From an uncultured Phascolarctobacterium sp. (GTDB taxonomy: Bacteria > Bacillota > Negativicutes > Acidaminococcales > Acidaminococcaceae): DNA of 64,000 nucleotides. Below, piece after piece: positions 17,894-27,007 of the stretch. Where the stretch lies: positions 1 through 64,000 of the forward strand of contig URGS01000009.1 in NCBI GenBank assembly GCA_900547415.1, in the 5' to 3' direction. The notes under the pieces were generated by a model. That model worked only from the letters and a program-made list of their open reading frames with translations. It made no database searches and was not told the origin of the DNA. The first letter of the stretch is position 1. Each line of letters starts with the position of its first letter. A program made the translations under genes and the position numbers.

Positions 17894-18853
17894 TTATCTC
17901 AAACGCTGGGAACGAATCTTACGGAAGTCAAAGACTATATCAAATGCGCCTACATAGACAAGAATCTGTGAAAAAATAGGCACGATAAACATGAGGGCAG
18001 TTCCCAAATTTGCCCACCAGCGAGGTTTTTTATGAACATCCACAAACCAGTACAGCAGAACAATTCCCTGGAATACCAGCATAAAGCTGCAAACTGTTTG
18101 AATGTTAACTGCTACATTATACATCCAGCTACTGGGATCATTAACGTAAAAATAGGTTACTGCCAAAAGGGATAAGCCATAGGGCCACAGTACCCAGCCA
18201 GGAACCTGCAGCATGGTAAAGGGAGGGAAATCCTCAAAGCTTTCACCAAGCTTAGTTAAAATCTTTTTCGCCGCAATGTAGTTAATAAATGCCAAAACAG
18301 GAGCACAAATCAGGAATGCACCAGGCATGATAATCTTCATCATACGGAACATTTCCTTGTAACCGTCTATGGACTTCTGAATATCTGCCTCAGACATGCC
18401 ATGCTCACGATAATAAGCAGCCAGCTGTACCAGACTCTCATTAAATGAGGTAAACATCATTTCCACAGGGTTAATGCCAAGCACCAAAAAGCTCAAAGCA
18501 ATATTTATCATCAGTGCAATAAGAGCACCAACACTGCCATAAAGCATCATTTTCATAGGTGGGAATTTACGTCGCATACATTCGCCTAATATAAGACCGA
18601 GCAAACCAAAAATAGCTGCCAGGAAAAAGGCATTAATGGGACTGATAATCATAGCAATAATAATCGTTGCTACTAAAAGCATCATAATGCTCCACTTTAG
18701 GCCATTACGCATACCGCAAATAACCAGAGGCAGGGGCCACACAAAATTTACAAAGGCTCCCAGTACCGGAACATACATGCTTATTAAAGCCATGACAATG
18801 GCCACCGCTGCTAAAATGCCAGCCTCAACCATGGCAGATGTTTTACGAATCAC
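17894..18853 (-). CDS. YybS-like DUF2232 membrane protein
   Basis: 319 residues with about eight hydrophobic segments and no catalytic motif I can see. It begins 'MIRKTSAMVEAGILAAVAIVMALISMY', and the position directly before gdpP-rplI matches Bacillus yybS, a DUF2232 protein of unknown function. I chose the GTG at 18853 because AAGGAGG sits 8 nt upstream; the longer frame starts at a TTG (18886) without a site. A role in membrane transport is possible from the S-component-like fold of this family, but is not shown here. Confidence 0.75.
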   Translation of the reverse strand: MIRKTSAMVEAGILAAVAIVMALISMYVPVLGAFVNFVWPLPLVICGMRNGLKWSIMMLLVATIIIAMIISPINAFFLAAIFGLLGLILGECMRRKFPPMKMMLYGSVGALIALMINIALSFLVLGINPVEMMFTSFNESLVQLAAYYREHGMSEADIQKSIDGYKEMFRMMKIIMPGAFLICAPVLAFINYIAAKKILTKLGESFEDFPPFTMLQVPGWVLWPYGLSLLAVTYFYVNDPSSWMYNVAVNIQTVCSFMLVFQGIVLLYWFVDVHKKPRWWANLGTALMFIVPIFSQILVYVGAFDIVFDFRKIRSQRLR

Positions 18854-18923
18854 AAATTTTTCCTCCTTTAGGGTATAGTCCTTCAATTTTCTATTATACT
18901 ACATCAATAGATAAAAAGTAAAA

Positions 18924-18965
18924 TGAAAAGAGCATCAACCTCAACAGCAGGCTGATGCTCTTACA
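18924..18965 (-). terminator. Terminator after fkbM gene
   Basis: Minus strand arms AGAGCATCAGCCTG / CAACCTCAACA... pair as AGAGCATCA with TGATGCTCT, followed by TTTCATTTT. Confidence 0.75.
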
Positions 18966-18997
18966 AGCAGTAACTATTTACAGCTGACGGCTCAGCC

Positions 18998-20077
18998 TTA
19001 TTTTACACACAGAAAATTTAGCTCCCACGCAGGAACATAGGGATGCTTCCGTAGATATATTTTGTAGTCAGGCACAAGCTTCCAAATCGCCATAGGCAGT
19101 CGGAATAAGTCTGCATCGTAATGATAGGCCGCAACAAACAGCTTAGGCACGAATTGCTTAATTGTTGCTTTGCCGCCTTCCAGAGCCTGCAGCTCTGCAC
19201 CCTCTACATCCATCTTAATATAGCTTATGGCTCTTCCTTCAGCAAAAGCATCAATTGTGTCTACGTTTACCTCCGCCTTGGACGCATCAATAAATGTTGA
19301 CTGTCTGCCACCGCTGTCAGAAAAGCTTAAAACAGTCCTTTCCTGCCACACACCAGCCTCATGAACCATAAAGCTGTCGCCAAGCCCCAGCTCATCTTTA
19401 AGGGCACGCAGCTTACGGCAATTACGTCTGTCGGGCTCTACCGCCACAATACTGCTGCATTTATTATCAGTAAGCTGCAAAAACTCCAGCACCGTATCAC
19501 CATTGTAGGCCCCTAAATCTAGATAATTTTCTTTGTCCGTAAAGCTAAAGATGCTCTGCAAATCATCCTGGCGCTGAGTTTCACAAGCAAAAAGATAGCT
19601 TATTTTTCCGCTTAATTTATAGTTTAAGGTATCCGCAAAAACCTGACGTGAAAAATCATCTGCCAGCTTGTCGTATGCATACTGCAGCTCCTTGCCATAA
19701 CGTTCCAGCCATTCCTTGCTTACCAGCTCCGCTTCCTTAAATAAGGGCAGATGAGGGGCAACAACATCATGCTCCGCCGCCAACTCTCTAAAACGTGCCA
19801 AAACCTCAGGTCTTTCGCTGGCAAAGGCAATAACTATCAAAATATCATGTCCAAGACGTTCAATAATATCAGAATATTTTTCTACTGTAAAACCGCGGAA
19901 TAATTGACCTCTCACAAATTCATCACTGGCAAAAATGCCACTAATCTTAACATTGTGAGCTTCACACCAATCAATAATCTTATCCGCACCATTGCCCATA
20001 CCATATAAAACTATGGGCTGCTTGGTAGAGCCAAGCAATTCCCAAACACTCTTTTCTTCCTTTATAAATTCAAGCAT
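18998..20077 (-). CDS. FkbM-family SAM-dependent methyltransferase
   Basis: 359 residues. The N-terminal third (1-130) is Rossmann-like: 'PIVLYGMGNGADKIIDWCEAHN' looks like a nucleotide-binding loop, seen in other FkbM proteins linked to surface glycans. The methyltransferase domain (about 180-340) shows the SAM-binding 'NYLDLGAYNGDTVLEFL', 'IVAVEPDRRNCRKL' and the FkbM signature 'ISYIKMDVEGAELQALEGG'. The ATG follows GGAGGTAAGCAT. It is divergent from the MntR-like gene with 112 bp between them. A sugar or glycan hydroxyl is the likely acceptor; the target cannot be read from sequence. Confidence 0.85.
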   Translation of the reverse strand: MLEFIKEEKSVWELLGSTKQPIVLYGMGNGADKIIDWCEAHNVKISGIFASDEFVRGQLFRGFTVEKYSDIIERLGHDILIVIAFASERPEVLARFRELAAEHDVVAPHLPLFKEAELVSKEWLERYGKELQYAYDKLADDFSRQVFADTLNYKLSGKISYLFACETQRQDDLQSIFSFTDKENYLDLGAYNGDTVLEFLQLTDNKCSSIVAVEPDRRNCRKLRALKDELGLGDSFMVHEAGVWQERTVLSFSDSGGRQSTFIDASKAEVNVDTIDAFAEGRAISYIKMDVEGAELQALEGGKATIKQFVPKLFVAAYHYDADLFRLPMAIWKLVPDYKIYLRKHPYVPAWELNFLCVK

Positions 20078-20189
20078 ATGCTTACCTCCATTATACGTAT
20101 CCCATTATACACTATTTTGGCTAGTGACGATAAGTGATTTATATGATAAAATAAGCCTTAACAATAACTAACTCTCACGGAGGTAAGCC

Positions 20190-20555
20190 ATGTCCCTTTT
20201 AGAATCCGGCGAAAACTATCTGGAAACAATTCTTATTCTCACCAAACGTAACGGCAGTGTCCGTTCCATAGATATTGCAGCTGAAATGGACTTTACCAAG
20301 GCCAGCATCAGCCGTGCCATGAGCATTTTAAAACGTGATAACTATATTATTATGGAAGCAGATGGACGCATCCTGCTGACTAAGGAAGGTCTGAAAATGG
20401 CAACAGCTGTTTACGACCGCCATGTTACCCTCACACGCTTTATAAATGAAGTTCTCGGCGTACCTTTGGATATTGCTGAAAAAGATGCCTGCCGCATTGA
20501 GCATATTATTAGTCCCGAAACCTTGGCAGGTATTAAGGCTCAGCTCAAAAAATAA
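20190..20555 (+). CDS. DtxR/MntR-family metal-dependent repressor
   Basis: 121 residues, shorter than MntR (about 142). The N-terminal winged helix-turn-helix 'ENYLETILILTKRNGSVRSIDIAAEMDFTKASISRAMSILKRDNYI' is the family hallmark, followed by the dimerisation helices 'RHVTLTRFINEVLGVPLDIAEKDACRIEHIISPE', which carry the metal-ligand His and Glu positions. No SH3-like domain is present. The ATG follows CGGAGGTAAGCC. A palindrome resembling this family's operators lies in the zupT promoter at 933-952, which makes zupT a candidate target. Metal (Mn, Fe or other) is undetermined. Confidence 0.85.
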   Translation: MSLLESGENYLETILILTKRNGSVRSIDIAAEMDFTKASISRAMSILKRDNYIIMEADGRILLTKEGLKMATAVYDRHVTLTRFINEVLGVPLDIAEKDACRIEHIISPETLAGIKAQLKK

Positions 20556-20630
20556 CGTTCTTACCTGAAGGGAGGCAAGAAAAGGAATTCCTTTCCCAGC
20601 TTACTAAAAAGAAATAGCTATTTATTTTCA

Positions 20631-20665
20631 AAGCAGCTGTATAAAATGTACAGCTGCTTTTTGTA
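20631..20665 (+). terminator. Terminator after the MntR-like gene
   Basis: AAGCAGCTGT / ACAGCTGCTT around ATAAAATGT, followed by TTTG. A smaller palindrome GGAAAGGAATTCCTTTCC-like pair lies 45 bp upstream. The remaining 349-bp gap to the next gene holds only the cbiK promoter. Confidence 0.85.
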
Positions 20666-20787
20666 TTTTCAGCATAAATTTATAGATAAATCTTCTCCAT
20701 ATTTCTCATAAACCATAGTGTTTACACGCTTTATAGCCAATTTCTATAGTAGAATTGCAATCTTATTCAGAAATATTCTCATTTCTA

Positions 20788-20816
20788 TTGACATCTTATA
20801 AAGCGTTGATTATAAT
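20788..20816 (+). promoter_or_regulatory. Promoter of exported cbiK
   Basis: TTGACA (20788-20793), 17-nt spacer, TATAAT (20811-20816): full consensus. The leader to the ATG at 20905 is about 82 nt. I searched it for a cobalamin riboswitch B12 box and found none. Confidence 0.88.
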
Positions 20817-20904
20817 AAGAAGAAATAGGGTGTTTGTATTCCTTTACAGTAACTCCTATCATAAGCAAGTTCGTATCATTCTTAAATTAAGGAGTGTGTT
20901 TTTA

Positions 20905-21897
20905 ATGAAAAACCTGAAAAAATTTGCAGTTATGACTATGACCTGCGCTACCCTGCTTGGCGCTGCAGCAACCACCCACGCTGCTTATTCCTTGAGCGAA
21001 GAGGTTAAAACTCCTACTCCTGCTCTCTTGATGGCTACAGAAATTGGTGTTAAAACCAACGAGAACGCAGCAATGGCACAACTGCCCAACAAAGACGCTA
21101 TTCTGGTTATGAGCTTTGGTACCACCTTTAAGGATACCCGTGCAAAAACCATTGATGCTACTGTAGAGGCTATCAAAGCAGCTCATCCTGGCGTAAAGGT
21201 TGTAACCGCATTTACATCTCATATCATTATTGACCGTATTAAAGCCAACGAAGGCATTGTATATCCCACTCCTGAAGAAGCTTTAGCTGCTCTGAAAGCA
21301 GAAGGCTACACCCGCGTAGCACTTACCTCTCTTGATATTATCCCTGGTATGGAATACGACTACAAAGACGCTGTTTACCAGCTCCATAAAAATGATTTCA
21401 AAAAAATGTCCATGGGTACTCCCCTGATGTACTGGCAAGGTCAGGAAGGCCAGGCAGATGACATTACTGCAACTATGGAAGCACTGAGCACTCAATTCCC
21501 CAAAATGGGTAAAAAAGATGCAGTTCTGATTATGGCTCATGGCACTCCCCATCCGGCTAACGCATACTACTCTGTAATGCAAAGCCGTCTGGAAGAGCTG
21601 GGCTACAAAAATGCTTATATCTTCTCCGTTGAAGGCTGGCCTCATCTGGAAACCGTAATGCCTGAACTTAAGGAAAAAGGTATCAAAAATGTAACCCTGA
21701 TGCCTCTGATGATGGTTGCTGGTGACCACGCTAATAACGATATGGCTGGTGACGAACCTGACTCCTTCAAATCTATTCTGCAAGCAAACGGCTTCAAGGT
21801 TAAAACCTATCTCCATGGCCTTGGCGAAAATGCAGCTGTTCAAAAGCTCTTTGTCGATAAAGCAACTGAATCCTGGAATGCACTCCAAGGAAAATAA
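20905..21897 (+). CDS. cbiK: Exported sirohydrochlorin cobaltochelatase (CbiK type)
   Basis: CbiK inserts Co2+ into sirohydrochlorin in anaerobic cobalamin synthesis. 330 residues. The start at 20905 follows AAGGAGTG; residues 1-27 (MKNLKKFAVMTMTCATLLGAAATTHA) form a signal peptide, so the mature enzyme is periplasmic. The CbiK fold follows: 'AILVMSFGTTFKDTRAKTIDA', the catalytic-site 'VLIMAHGTPHPANAYY' and metal-site 'MMVAGDHANNDMAGDE'. A periplasmic CbiK that also binds haem is known from Desulfovibrio. A second, cytosolic CbiK follows 144 bp downstream after a terminator. The physiological role outside the cytoplasm (metal or haem handling) is open. Confidence 0.88.
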   Translation: MKNLKKFAVMTMTCATLLGAAATTHAAYSLSEEVKTPTPALLMATEIGVKTNENAAMAQLPNKDAILVMSFGTTFKDTRAKTIDATVEAIKAAHPGVKVVTAFTSHIIIDRIKANEGIVYPTPEEALAALKAEGYTRVALTSLDIIPGMEYDYKDAVYQLHKNDFKKMSMGTPLMYWQGQEGQADDITATMEALSTQFPKMGKKDAVLIMAHGTPHPANAYYSVMQSRLEELGYKNAYIFSVEGWPHLETVMPELKEKGIKNVTLMPLMMVAGDHANNDMAGDEPDSFKSILQANGFKVKTYLHGLGENAAVQKLFVDKATESWNALQGK

Positions 21898-21916
21898 TTT
21901 AAAAATTTTATAATGA

Positions 21917-21947
21917 CATCCCCATCTTAAACAGGTGGGGATGTTTT
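21917..21947 (+). terminator. Terminator between the two cbiK genes
   Basis: CATCCCCA / TGGGGATG hairpin followed by TTTTGAA, so the two chelatase genes have separate transcript ends. Confidence 0.8.
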
Positions 21948-22041
21948 GAATATACAGAGCTTTTTTTGCAAAAACACTCTCACAAACTCCAATTTAATGA
22001 TAATATAAGAATATAAAATTTCTAAAGAAAGAGGTTATTCT

Positions 22042-22854
22042 ATGGCTAATACTAAAGCACTTGTTGTAATAAGCTTTGGCTCTACCTTCGCAGAAACACG
22101 TACTCATGATATTGGCGGCATCGAACAGGCTTTGGCCGAAAAATTTCCAGACTATGACCAATACAGAGCCTTTACCTCGGCTATTGTCCGCAAACGCCTT
22201 TTAGAACAGGGCATCAGCGTTAACAGCGTTGAAGAAATTCTGGAGCGGCTCAAGGAAAAAGGCTACGAAGAAATACTTTTGCAGCCAACCCATCTGCTCC
22301 ATGGCGAAGAGTTTGAACATAAGATACTAGTTCTGCAGGAAAAATACAGCAGCTTCTTTAAGAATATGACTATTGGCAAGCCCCTCATTTGCGATGATGA
22401 GGATTACAAGCTAGTCGCAGAAGCTCTGGCCACCTGCTTTCCTAAACTACAAGAAAATGAAGGTATTGTTTTAATGGGGCATGGCTCCCCCCGTCCCAAC
22501 AACAAATCCTTCCGTTATACATATCCTAAGCTTCAGGAGATTTTCGATACAATGCAGCTTCCTGTACTAGTAGGCACTGTAGAGGATGAGGATGCTCCCA
22601 ATTTAGATTCAGTGCTGAAAAGTTTACAAAAACGTGGCTATACTAAAGTCCATATGTATCCTTTAATGGTAGTTGCAGGCGATCACGCCAATAACGATAT
22701 GTATGGAGATGATCCTGAAAGCTGGAAAACACAGATTGAATCCTTAGGAATAACAACAGAAGGTCACCTAAATGGCATTGGTCGCTATAAAGCAATCCAA
22801 AACCTCTATATTCGACACATTGTACAAGTATTGTCTACTACACAAGGACATTGA
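22042..22854 (+). CDS. cbiK: Cytosolic sirohydrochlorin cobaltochelatase (CbiK)
   Basis: 270 residues, the usual CbiK length, and no signal peptide. It starts at an ATG after AAAGAGG. 'ALVVISFGSTFAETRTHDIGG' opens the first lobe; 'GIVLMGHGSPRPNNKSF' carries the catalytic His and 'PLMVVAGDHANNDMYGDDPESW' the second metal-ligand His. It is clearly paralogous to the exported protein just upstream (shared 'GDHANNDM' and 'TKVHMYPLMVVAG'-type blocks). It should act in the anaerobic B12 branch; no other cob/cbi genes lie in this window. Confidence 0.92.
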   Translation: MANTKALVVISFGSTFAETRTHDIGGIEQALAEKFPDYDQYRAFTSAIVRKRLLEQGISVNSVEEILERLKEKGYEEILLQPTHLLHGEEFEHKILVLQEKYSSFFKNMTIGKPLICDDEDYKLVAEALATCFPKLQENEGIVLMGHGSPRPNNKSFRYTYPKLQEIFDTMQLPVLVGTVEDEDAPNLDSVLKSLQKRGYTKVHMYPLMVVAGDHANNDMYGDDPESWKTQIESLGITTEGHLNGIGRYKAIQNLYIRHIVQVLSTTQGH

Positions 22855-22926
22855 ACTGATTTTATAATATTTTTAATTTTGTAATTATTTTCTTCTCTTA
22901 TTGGCGGACAAAGCTAGATTCTTATA

Positions 22927-22955
22927 TTGTTGCACACACCGTTCTATGATATAAT
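22927..22955 (+). promoter_or_regulatory. dcuC-like gene promoter
   Basis: TTGTTG (22927-22932), 17-nt spacer, TATAAT (22950-22955), 45 nt upstream of the chosen start. Confidence 0.75.
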
Positions 22956-23000
22956 GGTTTCATCAGATTTGCGAAACTAAAAACAGAAAGGATGTTGCAA

Positions 23001-24371
23001 ATGGGTGTTGTTATTTCCGCAGTCGTTACTTTTTGGGTAGGTTACATGATCTACAAAAAGTACAAACCGCAACCGGTACTTATCTTAGGCGGCATGATTT
23101 TGATGTATCTTGCTGTTCTCCTTGGCTATGGTCACATTCTTGGACCTAAAGCTACTACCGGTTCTGTAATTTTTGACGCATTTGAGTTTATGCGTTCCGC
23201 TATGAGCTCCAATGTAGGCAAACTTGGTCTGAACATTATGTCCGTAGGTGCATTCGCACGTTATATGGATAAAATTGGTGCATCCCGTGCTCTGGTTCGT
23301 CTGACCATAAAACCCCTTTTAGCTTTAAAATCCCCCTATCTGGTTCTTTCTGGTACCTGGATTGTTGGTATGCTGATTGGTCTCTGCATCAACAGTGCTT
23401 CCGGCCTGGCAATGCTGCTGATGGTTACCATGTTCCCCATCCTGTTAGGCTTAGGCGTAAGCCGCCTGTCTGCTACTGCAGCAGTTGCTACTACCCTCTG
23501 CTTTGACTGGAGCCCCAGTGATACTGGTACTATCCTCTCCGCGGAAACTGCAGGCGTTGACCCTGTAATTTACTGGAGCCATTATCAAGTTCCTATCGTA
23601 GCTATCGCTTTCGTAGTAGTTGGTGCTCTCCATTACTTCACTCAAAAATACATGGACAAGCGTGACGGCCATGTTGTTAAACCTATGGAAGTAGAAGTAA
23701 CTAGAGACGAATCTGATACTGCACCTGGTATCTACGCTATTCTTCCTATTATTCCTCTGGCACTGATCCTTTCCTTCAGCTCCCTGTGGATCACCACCAT
23801 TAAAATGAACATCGTTATGGCTATGTTCATCGGCCTGTTCATTGGTATGGTTTGCGAATACATCAGATGGCGCGACGGCAAAAAGGTTATGGGCGACTGC
23901 CAAACCTTCTTTGATGGCTTAGGCATGCAAATGGCTAACGTTATTACCCTGATCATCGCTGGTCAAACCTTCGCACAAGGCCTGCTGTCCATGGGTACCA
24001 TTAATACCCTGATCGAAGGCAGTAAAGGCTTAGGCTTCGGTCCTATGTCCATGATGCTGGTTATGGTTGCTATCATCGGCTTCTCTGCAATCGTTATGGG
24101 CTCCGGCAACGCTCCGTTCTTTGCGTTTGCTGCTCTGACTCCTGCAGTTGCTGCTGCTACTGGCTGCCACCCCGTACTGATGCTGCTGCCGATGCACTTC
24201 GCAGCTTCCATCATGCGTAACCTGTCACCTATCACTGCAGTTATCGTTGTATCCTCCGGCATGGGCGAAGTTTCCTCCTTTGACCTGGTGAAACGTACTG
24301 CAATCCCCATGATGGGTGCTATGGCTGTTACCATCGGTATGACCTTCTTCTACTACTATACCGGTTGGTAA
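23001..24371 (+). CDS. dcuC: DcuC-family C4-dicarboxylate transporter
   Basis: Inner-membrane carrier of the anaerobic C4-dicarboxylate uptake/exchange family (succinate, fumarate, malate). 456 residues with about 12 hydrophobic segments. Conserved DcuC-like blocks include 'SVGAFARYMDKIGASRALVRL', 'GLCINSASGLAMLLMVTMFPIL' and 'GSGNAPFFAFAALTPAVA'. The start at 23001 is chosen because GAAAGG lies 9 nt before it; the ATG at 22992 touches the site. It is expressed alone, between its promoter and a strong terminator. In a Negativicute, succinate or fumarate traffic is plausible; direction and substrate are inference. Confidence 0.87.
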   Translation: MGVVISAVVTFWVGYMIYKKYKPQPVLILGGMILMYLAVLLGYGHILGPKATTGSVIFDAFEFMRSAMSSNVGKLGLNIMSVGAFARYMDKIGASRALVRLTIKPLLALKSPYLVLSGTWIVGMLIGLCINSASGLAMLLMVTMFPILLGLGVSRLSATAAVATTLCFDWSPSDTGTILSAETAGVDPVIYWSHYQVPIVAIAFVVVGALHYFTQKYMDKRDGHVVKPMEVEVTRDESDTAPGIYAILPIIPLALILSFSSLWITTIKMNIVMAMFIGLFIGMVCEYIRWRDGKKVMGDCQTFFDGLGMQMANVITLIIAGQTFAQGLLSMGTINTLIEGSKGLGFGPMSMMLVMVAIIGFSAIVMGSGNAPFFAFAALTPAVAAATGCHPVLMLLPMHFAASIMRNLSPITAVIVVSSGMGEVSSFDLVKRTAIPMMGAMAVTIGMTFFYYYTGW

Positions 24372-24396
24372 TTAAACGTTTAAATCTGATCTCTTT

Positions 24397-24427
24397 AAAA
24401 GACTCTGCTTTTGCAGAGTCTTTTTTA
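24397..24427 (+). terminator. Terminator after dcuC-like gene
   Basis: AAAAGACTCTGC-TTTT-GCAGAGTCTTTTTT, a perfect stem with a U tract. Confidence 0.93.
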
Positions 24428-24530
24428 TTTGCGGTGTGCCTTCCTCTAAAACAAAATTTTTAATTACCTAGCAATAAAGACCTTCTGAATAACCTGCTAT
24501 GATTTTGTAGAAAGTAAATTCTCTGCGGAC

Positions 24531-24562
24531 ACCTATCTTTAAATTTACCTATCTTTAAATTT
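24531..24562. repeat. Two tandem 16-bp repeats
   Basis: ACCTATCTTTAAATTT occurs twice head to tail in the 358-bp gap before the dipeptidase gene. Downstream are an AT-rich stretch with a TATAAT at about 24614 and a short CGCTC/GAGCG hairpin. Role unknown; possibly a regulator site. Confidence 0.5.
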
Positions 24563-24729
24563 GCTTATTTTAATTATAAATGTAACAAGTGCTTTATAAA
24601 TTTACGTAATAATGCTATAATTATATAAACGTGTCCCGCTCTTTGAAAGCTTGAGCGAGTATTTTAATCAAGCAGTAATGCACCCCCTTGAGCGTTCACA
24701 AGCTATACTGGATATAAAGGAGAAAGATT

Positions 24730-25680
24730 ATGTTTATTTGCGATTGTCACTGTGATACCCTTACTGAGCTGTATAAGAAAAACGCTGATTTGTACAGCAA
24801 TGAGCAGCACTTTGATATCAAACGCCTTATTGAATTAGGCGGCGGCCTGCAATTCATGGCTATGTTCGTTCCCACCCATGAATTCCGCTACTATGGCGGT
24901 CTGCGCTATACTCTCTGCCTGCTGGACAAATACCTGCAGGAAGTAAAAAAAGTTCAAGCTGAAGGTGTTGACCTGCTCCTTGTTAAATCTAAAGCAGATG
25001 CTGCGGACGTACTGAACCATAAAGCTGCAACTCTCTTGGCAATTGAAGAGGGCGGCGCTATTGACGGCAGTTTAGAAGCGCTGCGCTGCCTGTACGAGCT
25101 GGGCGTTCGTGCCATGACTCTCACCTGGAGTAATCGCAATGACATTGGTGATGGCGTTAACGAAGAAATCAGCGGCGGTGGTCTTACCGTTTTCGGCCGT
25201 AAGGTTGTTGCTGAAATGAACAAGTTGGGTATGCTGGTAGACGTTTCCCACATTGCTCCTGCTGGCTTCTGGGATGTTATTGAAACTAGCAGTAAGCCTA
25301 TTATTGCTACCCATTCCAATGCAAAAGCTCTTTGCGGACATCCCCGCAATCTGGACGATAAACAAATTCTGGCTATTAACGAAAACGATGGCCTTATCGG
25401 CATAACCTTTGCTGGTCAATTCCTTAACGAGGATTACCATGATGCCTGCATTGACAGTGTATACCGTCACATCGACTACATGCTGAACCTGATGGGTAAC
25501 GACGACCATATCGGCTTTGGCAGTGACTTTGACGGCATCAGCCATCCTCCTTACAATATCTTTGGTGTACAAAGCTATGCTCCCCTTATCGAATACCTGT
25601 CTGAAAAAGGTATCAGTGACAGAACCATTGAAAAAATCACTCATAAAAACGTACTCAGCCTTTTAGGCAAGGTACTGTAA
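24730..25680 (+). CDS. M19-family membrane dipeptidase
   Basis: Zinc dipeptidase of the renal dipeptidase family, hydrolysing dipeptides (including some with a D residue). 316 residues. The N-terminal metal site 'CDCHCDTL' (residues 4-11), bridging Glu in 'LLAIEEGGAI' (about 108), His in 'VDVSHIAPAGFWDV' and 'PIIATHSNAKAL', and 'HIGFGSDFDG' near the C terminus complete the binuclear site. No signal peptide is seen, so it should be cytosolic as in bacterial homologues. The ATG follows AAAGGAG. It is monocistronic and convergent with panD, with a shared terminator between. Confidence 0.93.
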   Translation: MFICDCHCDTLTELYKKNADLYSNEQHFDIKRLIELGGGLQFMAMFVPTHEFRYYGGLRYTLCLLDKYLQEVKKVQAEGVDLLLVKSKADAADVLNHKAATLLAIEEGGAIDGSLEALRCLYELGVRAMTLTWSNRNDIGDGVNEEISGGGLTVFGRKVVAEMNKLGMLVDVSHIAPAGFWDVIETSSKPIIATHSNAKALCGHPRNLDDKQILAINENDGLIGITFAGQFLNEDYHDACIDSVYRHIDYMLNLMGNDDHIGFGSDFDGISHPPYNIFGVQSYAPLIEYLSEKGISDRTIEKITHKNVLSLLGKVL

Positions 25681-25691
25681 AAAGGCAACAC

Positions 25692-25723
25692 AAAAGGCGC
25701 ACCGCTTACGCGATGCGCCTTTA
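25692..25723. terminator. Bidirectional terminator, dipeptidase/panD
   Basis: AAAGGCGCA / TGCGCCTTT around a 12-nt loop, in the gap between convergent genes; an A run on the left and T run on the right serve both strands. Confidence 0.85.
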
Positions 25724-25742
25724 AAGTTTCTCTTCAGCCTTC

Positions 25743-26126
25743 TCAGCCTACTTCGCTTTGCAGTTCAGTGCCACGAACATTAATGGGACGATTGTTCTTG
25801 TCTACCATTACAACCTTAGGCTCATAGGTTCTTGCTTCTTCCTCAGTCATCATTGCATAGGCAATAATAATAACAGTATCGCCAACAACAACCTTGCGGG
25901 CTGCAGCGCCATTAAGGCAGATTACGCCGCTGCCGCGCTCGCCGGCAATTACATAGGTCTCCAGACGATTACCATTATTATTATCTACAATTTGTACACG
26001 TTCACCAGGAAGAATACCGGACAGCTCCAAAAGCTCACTGTCGATGGTGATGCTGCCCATATATTCCAGATTAGCCTCAGTTACAGTTGCACGATGAATT
26101 TTACCATGGTGTATATTATAAAGCAT
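25743..26126 (-). CDS. panD: Aspartate 1-decarboxylase proenzyme
   Basis: Makes beta-alanine from aspartate for pantothenate. 127 residues. The self-cleavage site is Gly24-Ser25 in 'EYMGSITID', where Ser25 becomes the pyruvoyl group; Lys9 and Tyr58-type residues ('[12 protein letters not shown]') of the active site are present. The start overlaps the panC stop by one base, so translation is coupled. Last gene of the pan operon. Confidence 0.96.
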   Translation of the reverse strand: MLYNIHHGKIHRATVTEANLEYMGSITIDSELLELSGILPGERVQIVDNNNGNRLETYVIAGERGSGVICLNGAAARKVVVGDTVIIIAYAMMTEEEARTYEPKVVMVDKNNRPINVRGTELQSEVG

Positions 26127-26983
26127 TATTCTTCTTCCTCCAAAACAACATTATCAATTAAACGAGTAGTGCCAAATTTTACTGCAACTGCCAGCAGATT
26201 ACTGCCCTTTAAGGAATTTGCAATAGGCTTCAGCTCAGGCAGAGCGTAAATCTCTACATAATCAATATTACTCATAGGCTCAGCCTTGATTCCCTCAGTA
26301 ACAGCAGCAATAATTTTTTCTGCATCACGCTCACCTGCTGTATACATTTCCTTAGCTGCCTTCAGGCTGCGGCTCAGAACTAAGGCTGCAATACGCTCGC
26401 TTTCATTCAAATAGGTATTGCGGGAGCTTTTTGCCAAACCGTCTTTTTCGCGGATAATGGGCATTACTCGCAGCTCCAGCGGGAAGAATAAGTCCTTTAC
26501 CATACGCTTCAGCACTTCAACCTGCTGAGCATCTTTTTGACCAAAATATGCTCTGTCTGGCTGTGCCAGATTAAAAAGCTTAGTTACAACAGTAGTAACA
26601 CCACGGAAGTGAATAGGACGGGTTCGGCCGCAAAGAACTTTGGTAACATCACCAGTAACCTCTACCCAGGTATCATCTTCACTGGGATACATTTCCTTAG
26701 GAGAAGGAGCAAATACTACATTAGCACCCTTTTCCTCCGCCAGCTTGCAATCCGCCTCCAAGGTACGGGGATAAGCATCTAAATCCTCATTAGGACCAAA
26801 TTGTGTAGGGTTAACAAATACACTTACTACTACAAAGTCATTTTCACGATTAGCAGCAGTAATTAGGGATGCATGGCCCTCATGGAGCGCTCCCATAGTA
26901 GGAACTAAACCTATAGTTAAATTCTGTGCTTTAGCCAGCGCAATCTCCTCACGCAGCTCAGCTACTGTATGAATTAATCTCAT
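26126..26983 (-). CDS. panC: Pantothenate synthetase
   Basis: ATP-dependent ligase joining pantoate and beta-alanine. 285 residues with the class I nucleotidyltransferase 'HxGH' motif as '[12 protein letters not shown]' (residues 30-41), '[18 protein letters not shown]', 'YFGQKDAQQ' and the KMSKS-like 'KSSRNTYL'. Sits 24 bp after panB in the operon. Confidence 0.97.
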   Translation of the reverse strand: MRLIHTVAELREEIALAKAQNLTIGLVPTMGALHEGHASLITAANRENDFVVVSVFVNPTQFGPNEDLDAYPRTLEADCKLAEEKGANVVFAPSPKEMYPSEDDTWVEVTGDVTKVLCGRTRPIHFRGVTTVVTKLFNLAQPDRAYFGQKDAQQVEVLKRMVKDLFFPLELRVMPIIREKDGLAKSSRNTYLNESERIAALVLSRSLKAAKEMYTAGERDAEKIIAAVTEGIKAEPMSNIDYVEIYALPELKPIANSLKGSNLLAVAVKFGTTRLIDNVVLEEEE

Positions 26984-27007
26984 TTTTATTGCCTCACTTT
27001 TATCCTA

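Noticed and set aside
20665..20904. Cobalamin riboswitch before the exported cbiK
   Set aside because: The leader is only about 82 nt and no B12-box core was found.
24531..24562. Start of a CRISPR array or iteron set
   Set aside because: Only two abutting 16-bp copies with no spacers; nothing else in the window resembles an array.
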